Shown one piece after another: positions 1-7,567 of a DNA stretch of 64,000 nt. A program made the translations under genes and the position numbers. How positions within the stretch are numbered: the stretch's first letter is position 1; each line of letters starts with the position of its first letter. Origin of the DNA: an uncultured Microbacterium sp. (GTDB lineage Bacteria; Actinomycetota; Actinomycetes; Actinomycetales; Microbacteriaceae); the NCBI RefSeq assembly GCF_945952435.1, contig NZ_CAMFHZ010000003.1, positions 62,001 to 126,000 on the forward strand. The letters run 5' to 3'. Under the pieces are notes generated by a model. That model saw nothing but the letters and a program-made list of their open reading frames with translations. It made no database searches and was not told the origin of the DNA.

Positions 1-843
1 GATGGCGCTCATCGGGGTCAGACGATCATGAGCGACGAAGACGCCGAAGAGCGCGGCCCACACCGGTTCGGTGCCGAGCAGCAGTCCGGCGTGGGTCGCG
101 GAGGTCGCCGCGATGCCCCAGGTCTGGATCACGAACACGACAGCGCCGGCCACGATCGCCAGATACAGCAGCGCGAGCAGTCGAGGAGGCGTCATGCCGG
201 CGAAGAAGGCGCCGACGGGAGTGCCGCGAACGGGGCACAGCGCCGCGAACACCACTCCGACGGTTCCGAGCTGGATCGCGGTGAGCCGAGTGGGGTCCAT
301 CGGACGGGCCGCCTGCAGGGCGCTCGACGCGGTGACGTGCACGACCCGCGCGAGCGCGGCGCCCAGGATCAACAGGTCGCCGAGACCGGGAGCCGAGAGC
401 GTGTGTCCGCCGGCGATCAACCACGCTCCCATCATGGCGACCGCGCACAGGGCGACGATGACGCCCCGCAGTCGCGTGCGACGAACCGCTGCTTCGGCGA
501 AGGGCACGAGCACGATGCACAGGGCGATGAGGACGCCCGCGTTGGTCGCACTCGTCAGGGCGACGCCGTACGTCTCCAGGGCGAAGACGATGCTCAGCGG
601 GAGACCCAGGAGAACCCCGGTCCGCCATTCGGCGGGCGTCGGGCGCCCCCTCCGACGCGCCATCGCGAAGAGCGCGAGCACTGCCGCCGAGAGGAGCATC
701 CGTGTGGCGATGAGGGCCGGCGCGCCGTCGGGATCCGGGAGGAGTTGCTTGACGACGAGATAGGTCGAGCCCCAGCAGACGGCGCCGAGCAGCAGCAGCG
801 CGTCGTGACGGCGGACGGCGAAGGAGCGGGGGAGGACGGGCAC
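1..843 (-). CDS. EamA/DMT-family membrane transporter (3' end cut off by window edge)
   Basis: A predicted inner-membrane exporter or permease of the drug/metabolite transporter superfamily. The minus-strand reading frame is open from a GTG at 843 to the window edge (281 codons), so about 10-30 C-terminal residues are missing compared with the usual 290-310. I read alternating hydrophobic helices consistent with ten TM segments in two EamA repeats. The first contains the typical WGSTYLVVK segment near residues 24-32, and the second ends in a segment like WAALFGVFVAHDRLTP. An in-frame stop at 868-870 forces the start to 843 or later; no strong ribosome-binding site precedes it. The gene is divergent from the LysR gene at 915, and the 71-bp gap contains a 10-bp palindrome, so LysR probably controls it. 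The substrate is unknown. Confidence 0.85.
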   Translation of the reverse strand, partial: MPVLPRSFAVRRHDALLLLGAVCWGSTYLVVKQLLPDPDGAPALIATRMLLSAAVLALFAMARRRGRPTPAEWRTGVLLGLPLSIVFALETYGVALTSATNAGVLIALCIVLVPFAEAAVRRTRLRGVIVALCAVAMMGAWLIAGGHTLSAPGLGDLLILGAALARVVHVTASSALQAARPMDPTRLTAIQLGTVGVVFAALCPVRGTPVGAFFAGMTPPRLLALLYLAIVAGAVVFVIQTWGIAATSATHAGLLLGTEPVWAALFGVFVAHDRLTPMSAI

Positions 844-881
844 CGTCTCAGCCTCGCTGTTCGTGAATCATCAGACCAGAT

Positions 882-891
882 AGCGATCGCT
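882..891. promoter_or_regulatory. Palindrome in divergent transporter/LysR gap, candidate LysR operator
   Basis: AGCGATCGCT is a perfect 10-bp palindrome in the short gap between the divergent transporter and the LysR gene. It lies just upstream of the LysR -10 box. LysR regulators commonly bind dyads in such gaps and autoregulate. The link to this protein is inferred from position only. Confidence 0.4.
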
Positions 892-902
892 GATCCAAGC
901 CG

Positions 903-908
903 TAAGTT
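903..908 (+). promoter_or_regulatory. -10 box TAAGTT of leaderless lysR promoter
   Basis: TAAGTT is followed by exactly 6 nt and then the ATG at 915. Transcription would start at or next to the A of the start codon. No Shine-Dalgarno sequence is present, consistent with a leaderless mRNA. Confidence 0.55.
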
Positions 909-914
909 CTTCTT

Positions 915-1847
915 ATGGATCCACAGCAACTCCGTGCCCTCCGCGAACTGCGTGACCGTGGCTCGATCGCGCAGGTCGCCGTCGCATTCCGAGTGACGCC
1001 CTCGGCCGTGTCGCAGCAGCTCGCGGCGCTCCAGCGGCGCGCGGGCGTCGCGCTGACCCGGATCGACGGGCGCAGGACGGTGCTGACGGACGCGGGGCAC
1101 GCGCTCGCGGACGCCGCCGTCGGGGTCGAGATCGCGATGGCGCAGGCGCAGGACGCGGTGGACCGCTTCCACGCGACCGAGGCGGCGACGGTATCGGTCT
1201 CGGCCCTCTCCTCCGTGGCCCAGACGTTCTTCCCTGCCCTGCTCAGTGCCCGGTTACCGAGCGACCCGGTGCTGAGCTTCACGGATCGCGACGTCGCCCA
1301 CCACCGGTATGCCGCCCTCACCGCCGACATCGATCTGGTGATCGCGCACCGACTCCCCGGCGCGGATCGGTGGCCGTCCGGCATCCAGGTGATCCCGCTG
1401 CTGGACGAACCGCTCGATCTGACCTTCCGCCGCGGCCACGATCTGGATCGCGCTGCGCCCGCCTCGATCGACGAGCTCGCCGACGTCGAATGGATCAACG
1501 TGCACGAGGACTATCCGCTCGCAGGATCGGTCTCGCTGCTCGGCGCGCTCAGCGGGCGCGAGCCGCGTGTCCGGCACCAGGTCAACGACTACGCCGTCAC
1601 GGCCGCACTCCTCGGCGCCTCCGACGCCGTCGCGCTGCTCCCGCGGCACACGGGTCGCTGCTACCTCGGCGCAGGTCTCGTCCAGCGTCCGATCGCGCAC
1701 GACGCGGCCCCTCGCCGGAGCATCGACGTGCTCGCCCGCCCCGAGGCGCTGCGTCGCCGGGGCGTGCGCGCCGTGCTCGATGCGATCCGGGCGCACGCGG
1801 CGCTGATCGCCGGCGCGGACGAAGCCGAGTCCACGCCACGCGCGTGA
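915..1847 (+). CDS. LysR-family transcriptional regulator
   Basis: A 310-residue regulator of normal LysR length. The N-terminal 60 residues form the winged helix-turn-helix; the recognition-helix segment VTPSAVSQQLAALQRRAGV sits near residues 27-45 and is followed by the family's typical TDAG segment. Residues ~85-290 look like the periplasmic-binding-protein-type effector domain. It is divergently paired with an EamA transporter, the classic arrangement for an efflux gene and its local activator. The effector is unknown. The ATG at 915 is set by the -10 box 6 nt upstream. Confidence 0.9.
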   Translation: MDPQQLRALRELRDRGSIAQVAVAFRVTPSAVSQQLAALQRRAGVALTRIDGRRTVLTDAGHALADAAVGVEIAMAQAQDAVDRFHATEAATVSVSALSSVAQTFFPALLSARLPSDPVLSFTDRDVAHHRYAALTADIDLVIAHRLPGADRWPSGIQVIPLLDEPLDLTFRRGHDLDRAAPASIDELADVEWINVHEDYPLAGSVSLLGALSGREPRVRHQVNDYAVTAALLGASDAVALLPRHTGRCYLGAGLVQRPIAHDAAPRRSIDVLARPEALRRRGVRAVLDAIRAHAALIAGADEAESTPRA

Positions 1848-1951
1848 CGCGGCCGCGCTCGGGCACGCCGACGCGTCCTCCGCGCCGCGCGACGAGGCGT
1901 GGACGGAGCGGAGCGGCGGTGCGCCTCCGCCACGGCACGCGTCGCGAGACC

Positions 1952-1957
1952 TAGCCT
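1952..1957 (+). promoter_or_regulatory. -10 box TAGCCT of leaderless ruvC promoter
   Basis: TAGCCT is followed by 6 nt and the ATG at 1964, with no Shine-Dalgarno sequence between. This spacing puts the transcription start at the start codon. Confidence 0.6.
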
Positions 1958-1963
1958 GGTCGG

Positions 1964-2569
1964 ATGACGAGCGCACGGAGGATCAGCGCACGAAGGATCC
2001 TGGGGATCGATCCCGGACTGACCCGGTGCGGGGTCGGCGTGGTCGACGTCGATCCGATGCGGAGGGGCACGCTCGTGCACGTGGGCGTGATCCGGACGCC
2101 GGTCGACGCGCCGATCGGCGAACGGCTCGCGTCCGTGGCGGAGGGCATCCGGTCCGTGATCGCCGCGCACGGCCCGGAGGCCGTCGCCGTGGAGAGGGTC
2201 TTCGCGCAGCAGAACAGTCACACCGTCATGGGCACGGCCCAGGCGAGCGGAGTCGCGCTCCTCATCGCGGCGGAGCACGGGCTTCCCGCGGCGACGCACA
2301 CCCCGAGCGAGGTCAAGGCGGCTGTGACCGGATACGGCTCGGCCGATAAGAAGCAGGTCCAGGCGATGATCGCCCGGATCCTCCGGCTCGACGCGCCGCC
2401 GCAGCCGGCCGATGCCGCGGACGCGCTAGCCATCGCGCTGTGCCACGCCTGGCGGGGGGCCGCGTCCGATCCCGCGGGCTCGGCGGCAGGCGCAGGCCAG
2501 ACGCCGGCGCAGCGCGCGTGGGCCGACGCGGAGCGTGTCGCTCGAACATACCTACGAGCGCGTGCGTAG
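1964..2569 (+). CDS. ruvC: Holliday junction resolvase RuvC
   Basis: An endonuclease that cuts Holliday junctions symmetrically after RuvAB branch migration. At 201 residues it is slightly longer than the ~175-190 typical of the family, because of short N- and C-terminal extensions. The RNase H-like fold's acidic residues are visible: D16 in GIDPGLTRCG, E77 in VAVERVF, and D150 and D153 in ADAADALAIA. ruvA follows after 9 nt and ruvB overlaps ruvA, giving a complete ruvCAB cluster. The start at 1964 is supported by the leaderless -10 box. The 3' end of the gene carries the -10 box and SOS-like box of ruvA. Confidence 0.96.
   Translation: MTSARRISARRILGIDPGLTRCGVGVVDVDPMRRGTLVHVGVIRTPVDAPIGERLASVAEGIRSVIAAHGPEAVAVERVFAQQNSHTVMGTAQASGVALLIAAEHGLPAATHTPSEVKAAVTGYGSADKKQVQAMIARILRLDAPPQPADAADALAIALCHAWRGAASDPAGSAAGAGQTPAQRAWADAERVARTYLRARA
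2542..2557 (+). promoter_or_regulatory. LexA-like SOS box upstream of ruvA
   Basis: TCGAAC-ATAC-CTACGA matches the actinobacterial LexA consensus TCGAAC-N4-GTTCGA at 10 of 12 fixed positions. It lies inside the 3' end of ruvC, ending 9 bp before the ruvA -10 box, so bound LexA would overlap the -35 region. The sequence also encodes RuvC residues, so chance similarity is possible. Confidence 0.55.
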
Positions 2570-2572
2570 AAT
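2567..2572 (+). promoter_or_regulatory. -10 box TAGAAT of leaderless ruvA promoter
   Basis: TAGAAT begins with the ruvC stop codon and is followed by 6 nt and the ATG at 2579. This suggests ruvAB has its own promoter, separate from that of ruvC. Confidence 0.6.
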
Positions 2573-2578
2573 CGTCGT

Positions 2579-3181
2579 ATGATCTCCTCCTTGCGCGGCA
2601 TCGTGCTGGCCACGACCGCGGACTCCGTGGTCATCGAGGTCGGGGGAGTCGGGTTCTTCGTCGCCGTCCCGGGGGACGTGGCGCACACGGCCCGCCTCGG
2701 ACACGAGCTGCGGCTGCACACCTCGCTCATCGTGCGCGAGGACGCGCTGTCGCTCTTCGGATTCGCCGAGGCCACCGAGTTGGAGGTGTTCGGTCATCTG
2801 CTCTCCGTCACGGGGGTCGGTCCGAAGTCCGCCCTCGGCGTGCTCTCGCATCTGTCCGTGGATCAGATCGCGGCGGCGGTCGACGCGGACGACGACGCCC
2901 CGTTCCGCCGGGTCTCCGGGATCGGTCCGAAGACCGCCAAGCTCATCGTCGTCCAGCTCGCCGGCAAGCTGCAGCCGCCCACAGCGGCCACCCCGATCTC
3001 CTCCGTGCCGGACGAGATCGGCACGCAGCTGATCGCGGCGCTGATGGGCCTCGGCTGGAGCGAGCGCGTCGCCGCGGACGCCGCGGAGAGCAGCCTCGCC
3101 GAGGCGAGCGAGACCGAGCGCGCCTCGGTGGCGCTGCTGCTGCGCCGCACCCTCGCGACTCTGGGTCCGGCCCGTGCCTGA
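2579..3181 (+). CDS. ruvA: Holliday junction branch migration subunit RuvA
   Basis: RuvA tetramers bind the four-way junction and recruit RuvB motor rings. The protein has the expected length (200 aa). It begins with the typical MISSLRG OB-fold start. Tandem helix-hairpin-helix motifs follow ([14 protein letters not shown] and [16 protein letters not shown], roughly residues 78-125), and a C-terminal RuvB-binding domain is seen near 150-195. ruvB starts 8 nt before its stop, indicating translational coupling. A LexA-like box and a leaderless promoter lie immediately upstream. Confidence 0.97.
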   Translation: MISSLRGIVLATTADSVVIEVGGVGFFVAVPGDVAHTARLGHELRLHTSLIVREDALSLFGFAEATELEVFGHLLSVTGVGPKSALGVLSHLSVDQIAAAVDADDDAPFRRVSGIGPKTAKLIVVQLAGKLQPPTAATPISSVPDEIGTQLIAALMGLGWSERVAADAAESSLAEASETERASVALLLRRTLATLGPARA

Positions 3182-4202
3182 GTTCCGCGATTCCGCCGAG
3201 GCCACGGACGACGCTGAGCTGGCGATCGAGGGGGCACTGCGTCCCGCGAGCCTCGACGAGTTCGTCGGCCAGCACAAGGTCCGCGGTCAGATGAAGCTGC
3301 TCCTCGACGCGGCGCGCATCCAGGACCGGCCGGCGGACCACATCCTGCTCTCGGGACCTCCCGGCCTCGGAAAAACGACCCTCGCGATGATCGTCGCCCA
3401 TGAGAGCGGCCGCGCCCTGCGGATGTCGAGCGGTCCCGCGATCCAGCACGCCGGGGACCTCGCGGCTCTCCTCAGCAGCCTCACCCCGGGCGAGGTGCTC
3501 TTCATCGACGAGATCCACCGGATGGCGCGCTCCGCCGAGGAGATGCTCTACCTCGCGATGGAGGACTTCCGGATCGACATCATGGTCGGCAAGGGCGCGG
3601 GGGCCACGAGCATCCCGCTCGAGCTCGCGCCCTTCACGCTCGTCGGCGCGACGACGCGCTCCGGCCTGCTCCCCAACCCGCTGCGCGACCGCTTCGGCTT
3701 CACGGCGCACCTGGAGTACTACGACGCCGAGGAGCTCGAACGCGTGGTGGAGCGCTCGGCGCTCGTGCTGGGCGTCGACGTCCCGGCGGTGGCGCGCGCC
3801 GAGATCGGGCGGCGGTCTCGAGGGACTCCGCGCATCGCCAACCGCCTGCTCCGTCGCGTGCGCGATTTCGCGCTCGTGCACGGCGGGGGATCCTCCGCGT
3901 CGGTCGAGGACGTGCGCGCGGCGCTGGAGCTCTACGACGTGGACCGGATCGGGCTCGACCGCCTGGACAGGGCGGTGCTCGACGCGATCGTGCGCCGGTT
4001 CCGCGGCGGTCCGGTGGGGCTCAGCACCCTCGCGGTGTCGGTCGGGGAGGAGCCCGACACGATCGAAAGCGTCGTGGAGCCGTATCTCGTCCGGATCGGT
4101 TTCCTCGGGCGCACGCCGCGCGGTCGCATCGCGATGCCCGAGGCGTATGCGCATCTCGGCATCGGCCACCCCGAGGGGGCGGCATTGTTCGATGACCTAT
4201 AA
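3174..4202 (+). CDS. ruvB: Holliday junction branch migration ATPase RuvB
   Basis: An AAA+ motor that drives branch migration with RuvA. The protein has 342 residues, which is normal. Walker A is GPPGLGKTT at residues 61-69, and Walker B is LFIDEIHR with D112 and E113. The C-terminal winged-helix domain (about residues 265-335) contains the conserved [17 protein letters not shown] stretch. The GTG start at 3174 overlaps the ruvA stop by 8 nt. The stop codon lies within a consensus TATAAT element for the downstream yajC operon. Confidence 0.97.
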   Translation: MPEFRDSAEATDDAELAIEGALRPASLDEFVGQHKVRGQMKLLLDAARIQDRPADHILLSGPPGLGKTTLAMIVAHESGRALRMSSGPAIQHAGDLAALLSSLTPGEVLFIDEIHRMARSAEEMLYLAMEDFRIDIMVGKGAGATSIPLELAPFTLVGATTRSGLLPNPLRDRFGFTAHLEYYDAEELERVVERSALVLGVDVPAVARAEIGRRSRGTPRIANRLLRRVRDFALVHGGGSSASVEDVRAALELYDVDRIGLDRLDRAVLDAIVRRFRGGPVGLSTLAVSVGEEPDTIESVVEPYLVRIGFLGRTPRGRIAMPEAYAHLGIGHPEGAALFDDL

Positions 4203-4203
4203 T
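4198..4203 (+). promoter_or_regulatory. -10 box TATAAT for yajC-secDF
   Basis: A perfect TATAAT overlaps the ruvB stop codon. It would start transcription near 4210 and leave a leader of about 70 nt before yajC. No good -35 hexamer is visible 16-18 bp upstream. Confidence 0.5.
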
Positions 4204-4280
4204 CGCTGAAGACTTCCACCCTGTCCCTGCACCGCGCGTACCCATCGACGGCTCGCACGCTCGAAAGGCCCTTCTCCCGC

Positions 4281-4721
4281 ATGAACATCGGCAATTTCTT
4301 CAGCCAGTACGGACTCTTTTTCGTTCTGGCGATCCTCCTCGTCTTCATGGTGTTCAGCACCCGTCGTCGCAACAAGCGCATGAAGGAGGAGCAGGAGAAG
4401 AAGGCGCGCGAGACCGTTCCGGGCGCCCGCGTCCTGCTGCAGGGCGGCATCTACGGCACGATCGTCGAGTTCGACCCGGAGAACCTCGATCAGCCGGCAC
4501 GCGTCGAGATCGCACCCGGCACCGTCATCGAGGTGCACTCGCAGGCCATCCTGCGCATCGTCGACGAGGAGGCCACGGCTCTCGTCGCCACGGAGGAGCA
4601 CACGCCGCTCGATGACCAGACGCCTCTTGACGAGCGGCCCGCTGCCTCGGCGGACCCCCGCATCGAGTCCGCCGAGGAGACCCGCGCCCGCCTGGAGCGC
4701 GAGGCCGACGACAAGAACTGA
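4281..4721 (+). CDS. yajC: Preprotein translocase accessory subunit YajC
   Basis: A small single-pass membrane subunit that associates with SecDF in the Sec export machinery. Residues ~9-27 form the only TM helix. It is followed by a basic stretch (STRRRNKRMKEEQEKK) and the YajC fold with V-P-G-x-x-V-L-L-Q-G-G-I-Y-G-T spacing. The remaining ~50 residues are acidic and probably disordered, making the protein longer (146 aa) than the ~110 common in proteobacteria. It is followed by secD and secF, the usual arrangement. Confidence 0.94.
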   Translation: MNIGNFFSQYGLFFVLAILLVFMVFSTRRRNKRMKEEQEKKARETVPGARVLLQGGIYGTIVEFDPENLDQPARVEIAPGTVIEVHSQAILRIVDEEATALVATEEHTPLDDQTPLDERPAASADPRIESAEETRARLEREADDKN

Positions 4722-4784
4722 CGTCCGCCGCGCTCCGGCGCGGACAGACCTTCCGCCCCGTTCTCCAGAAAGCGAAGAACCTTC

Positions 4785-6509
4785 GTGGCATCCTCTTCTC
4801 CCGTCAAGCACGCCTGGCGGGTCCTGCTCGGCCTGCTCGTGCTCATCGCGGTGCTCTTCGGCATCAACGCCGGCGGTGTGATCTTCGGCAAGAGCTCCTG
4901 GTCCCCGCAGCTTGCCCTCGATCTGCAGGGCGGGACGCAGATCATCCTGAGTGCGCAGACGGCGGACGGCAAGGATCCGAACGCGGAGCAGCTCGACCAG
5001 GCCGCGCAGATCATCCGACAGCGTGTCGACGCCTCGGGCGTCGGCGAGTCCGACATCACGACTGAGGGCGGTCGCAACATCGTCGTCCAGATTGCGGGGA
5101 AGGCCGATGAGGCCACGCGCAACCGGATCCAGGCGAGCGCCAAGCTCGAGCTGCGCCCTGTGCTGGCCGCCACGGATCCCGCTACCTCGTTCGTCGGCCA
5201 GGACGGCAAGAGCACCCCGTACCCGACGCCGGCGCCGGATCTCGCCTCCACCCCCTCACCGTCGCCCACCGACGGCAGCGACACGAGTTGGATCACACCG
5301 AAGCTGCAGGCCGAGTTCCTCGCCTTCGACTGCAACACGAAGCGCGACGCGGCGAAGCAGCCCACCGATCAGCCGCTCATCGCGTGCGACGGCCAGGCGA
5401 AGTACTTGCTGGGCCCCGTCGCCCTCGACGGCACGTCGATCACCGACGCGACCGCGGGGATGAACCAGCAGAACGGGCAGTGGGAGGTCAACCTGACCTT
5501 CAACGCCAAAGGCACCGACGCCTTCGGCAAGGTGAGCCAGCGCCTCTACGGCTACACCCAGCAGAACCAGACGCCGCGCAACCAGTTCGCGTTCGTGCTC
5601 GACGGCTCGGTGATCTCGGCCCCCACGATGAACGGCGTGATCCTGGACGGTCGTCCCTCGATCAGCGGTTCGTTCACGCAGGAGACGGCCAAGAGCCTCG
5701 CGGACCAGCTGAAGTATGGCGCGCTGCCGCTGAGCTTCACGGTGCAGAGCTCCGACACCATCTCCGCGACCCTCGGCTCCCAGCAGCTGCAGATCGGCCT
5801 CATCGCCGGCCTCATCGGCCTCGGACTCGTCGCGATCTACTCGCTCCTCAGTTACCGCGCACTCGGGTTCGTGATCGTCGCGTCGATCGCGGTCATGGCC
5901 GTGCTGACGTACGTCATCATCTGCATCCTGGGCTGGCGGATGGGCTTCCGGCTCTCGCTCGCGGGTGTCGCCGGTCTGATCGTCTCGATCGGATTCACGG
6001 CCGACTCCTTCATCGTCTACTTCGAGCGGATCAGGGACGAGCTGCGCGACGGCAAGTCGATCACGGGCGCCGTGGAAGACGGCTGGGGTCGTGCGAAGCG
6101 CACGATCTACATCTCGAAGTCGATCAACATCCTCGCCGCGGTCGTGCTCTACATCCTCGCCGACGCGACGGTGAAGGGCTTCGCGTTCACCCTCGGTCTC
6201 ACCACGATCATCGACGTGGCGATCTTCGTGATCTTCACGCACCCGGTGATGCAGCTCCTCGCGCGCACCCGCTTCTTCGGCAACGGGCATCCGCTCAGCG
6301 GCATGGACCCCGAGGCGTTGGGCGCGGTCTACCGCACGCGCACCGAGTACCGCAGCGTGGCTCCCGCGTCGCAGGGCCGTGCCGCCAAGGCGGGTCGTTC
6401 CCGGGGCGAGGCGGAGCGTCGCCAGACGATCGCGGAACGCAAGAGGGCCGAAGCCCTCGCCGGATCCGACACCGGGGCCGCGCGCTCCGGGAACGAGGAG
6501 AACGACTGA
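4785..6509 (+). CDS. secD: Protein translocase subunit SecD
   Basis: With SecF it uses the proton gradient to complete protein export. The protein has 574 residues: an N-terminal TM helix (about 10-30), the LALDLQGGTQI motif near 45-55, a periplasmic P1 region with a Pro/Ser-rich insert near 145-165, and about five TM helices from ~340 on. The loop motif GFTADSFIVYFERIRDELRDG near residues 405-425 is typical of SecD/SecF. The C-terminal tail is basic and charged. The GTG at 4785 is preceded by weak ribosome-binding sequence. The stop shares one base with secF. Confidence 0.96.
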   Translation: MASSSPVKHAWRVLLGLLVLIAVLFGINAGGVIFGKSSWSPQLALDLQGGTQIILSAQTADGKDPNAEQLDQAAQIIRQRVDASGVGESDITTEGGRNIVVQIAGKADEATRNRIQASAKLELRPVLAATDPATSFVGQDGKSTPYPTPAPDLASTPSPSPTDGSDTSWITPKLQAEFLAFDCNTKRDAAKQPTDQPLIACDGQAKYLLGPVALDGTSITDATAGMNQQNGQWEVNLTFNAKGTDAFGKVSQRLYGYTQQNQTPRNQFAFVLDGSVISAPTMNGVILDGRPSISGSFTQETAKSLADQLKYGALPLSFTVQSSDTISATLGSQQLQIGLIAGLIGLGLVAIYSLLSYRALGFVIVASIAVMAVLTYVIICILGWRMGFRLSLAGVAGLIVSIGFTADSFIVYFERIRDELRDGKSITGAVEDGWGRAKRTIYISKSINILAAVVLYILADATVKGFAFTLGLTTIIDVAIFVIFTHPVMQLLARTRFFGNGHPLSGMDPEALGAVYRTRTEYRSVAPASQGRAAKAGRSRGEAERRQTIAERKRAEALAGSDTGAARSGNEEND

Positions 6510-7510
6510 TGCGCTCGATGAACGAGTTCGGCAACGACCTCTATTCCGGCAAGACCTCCTTCCCGTTCGTCGCGAAGCGGCGGATCTGGTTCGTCATCGC
6601 GATCGTGCTCGTGATCGCGTCGGCCCTCGTGCCCTTGTTCCGCCCCGTCCAGTTCTCGATCGAGTTCACCGGCGGATCGCAGTTCACGGTCGAAGCCCCC
6701 GCGGATCGCAACCAGGACATCGCGACCTCCGCCGTGCGCTCGGTGCTGCCGAACGTGACCACCAAGGTCACGACCGTCAACAACCGCGACATCCGGGTGC
6801 AGACCGCGCAGCTCAAGGACGATCAGGAGACGCACGACGTCGCGGCGGCTCTGGCCAAGGCCTACGGCGTCTCCGAGGACAAGGTCAACACGTCCTTCAT
6901 CGGTCCGAGCTGGGGCGAGGGCGTGACGCGCCAGTCGCTGTGGGGTCTGGCGATCTTCCTCGCGCTGACCTTCCTGATCCTCGCGCTCTACTTCCGCACC
7001 TGGAAGATGTCGGCGGCGGCCATCCTGGGACTGGTCGACGTGCTGGTCATCACCGTCGGCGTGTACGCGCTGGCCGGCTTCGAGATCTCGCCCGCCGCGG
7101 TGATCGGATTCCTGACCATCCTGGCGTACTCGCTGTACGACACGACGGTCGTGTTCGACAAGATCCGGGAGAACACCACCGAGGAAGGCGCCAAGTCGTC
7201 ACGGACCTTCGGCGAGTCCGTCAATCTCGCGGTCAACCAGACCCTGATCCGATCGATCAACACCGCGGTCATCGCGGCGCTGCCGGTCGGCGCGATCCTG
7301 TTCATCGGCGCCTTCTGGCTCGGCGCGCAGACCCTCACCGACATCTCCCTGTCGATCTTCGTCGGCATCATCGTCGCGGCCTATTCGACGCTGTTCGTCG
7401 CCGCGCCGCTCTACTCGCTCTTCCGGGAGAACGAGCACACCATCACCGAGCGCGACAAGCGCGTCCGTGAGGCCCGTGCGCGGGCGACCGTCACCGCGGT
7501 AGAGGTCTGA
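6509..7510 (+). CDS. secF: Protein translocase subunit SecF
   Basis: The partner of SecD in the RND-like export complex. I chose the ATG at 6509, which overlaps the secD stop (TGATG) and has GAGGAG 8 nt upstream. This gives 333 residues. An in-frame ATG at 6518 is an alternative. Visible features are an N-terminal TM helix near residues 25-45, the IEFTGGSQF segment, and five C-terminal TM helices. The conserved YSLYDTTVVFDKIREN motif is near residues 208-223 and LxRSINT is near 248. Confidence 0.95.
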   Translation: MRSMNEFGNDLYSGKTSFPFVAKRRIWFVIAIVLVIASALVPLFRPVQFSIEFTGGSQFTVEAPADRNQDIATSAVRSVLPNVTTKVTTVNNRDIRVQTAQLKDDQETHDVAAALAKAYGVSEDKVNTSFIGPSWGEGVTRQSLWGLAIFLALTFLILALYFRTWKMSAAAILGLVDVLVITVGVYALAGFEISPAAVIGFLTILAYSLYDTTVVFDKIRENTTEEGAKSSRTFGESVNLAVNQTLIRSINTAVIAALPVGAILFIGAFWLGAQTLTDISLSIFVGIIVAAYSTLFVAAPLYSLFRENEHTITERDKRVREARARATVTAVEV

Positions 7511-7543
7511 TCCGTCGATGCGTCCGGTGCTCTTCTCCGCGCG

Positions 7544-7549
7544 TAGGAT
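7544..7549 (+). promoter_or_regulatory. -10 box TAGGAT for rel
   Basis: TAGGAT lies 18 nt before the rel ATG. The predicted leader of ~11 nt contains GGAGG, so this message is leadered, unlike several neighbours. Confidence 0.5.
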
Positions 7550-7567
7550 GATCTGCCTGGAGGTCGG

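Noticed and set aside
28..996. 322-codon plus-strand frame at the window start
   Set aside because: Its opposite strand encodes a clear EamA transporter with TM helices. The plus-strand translation is hydrophilic and repetitive.
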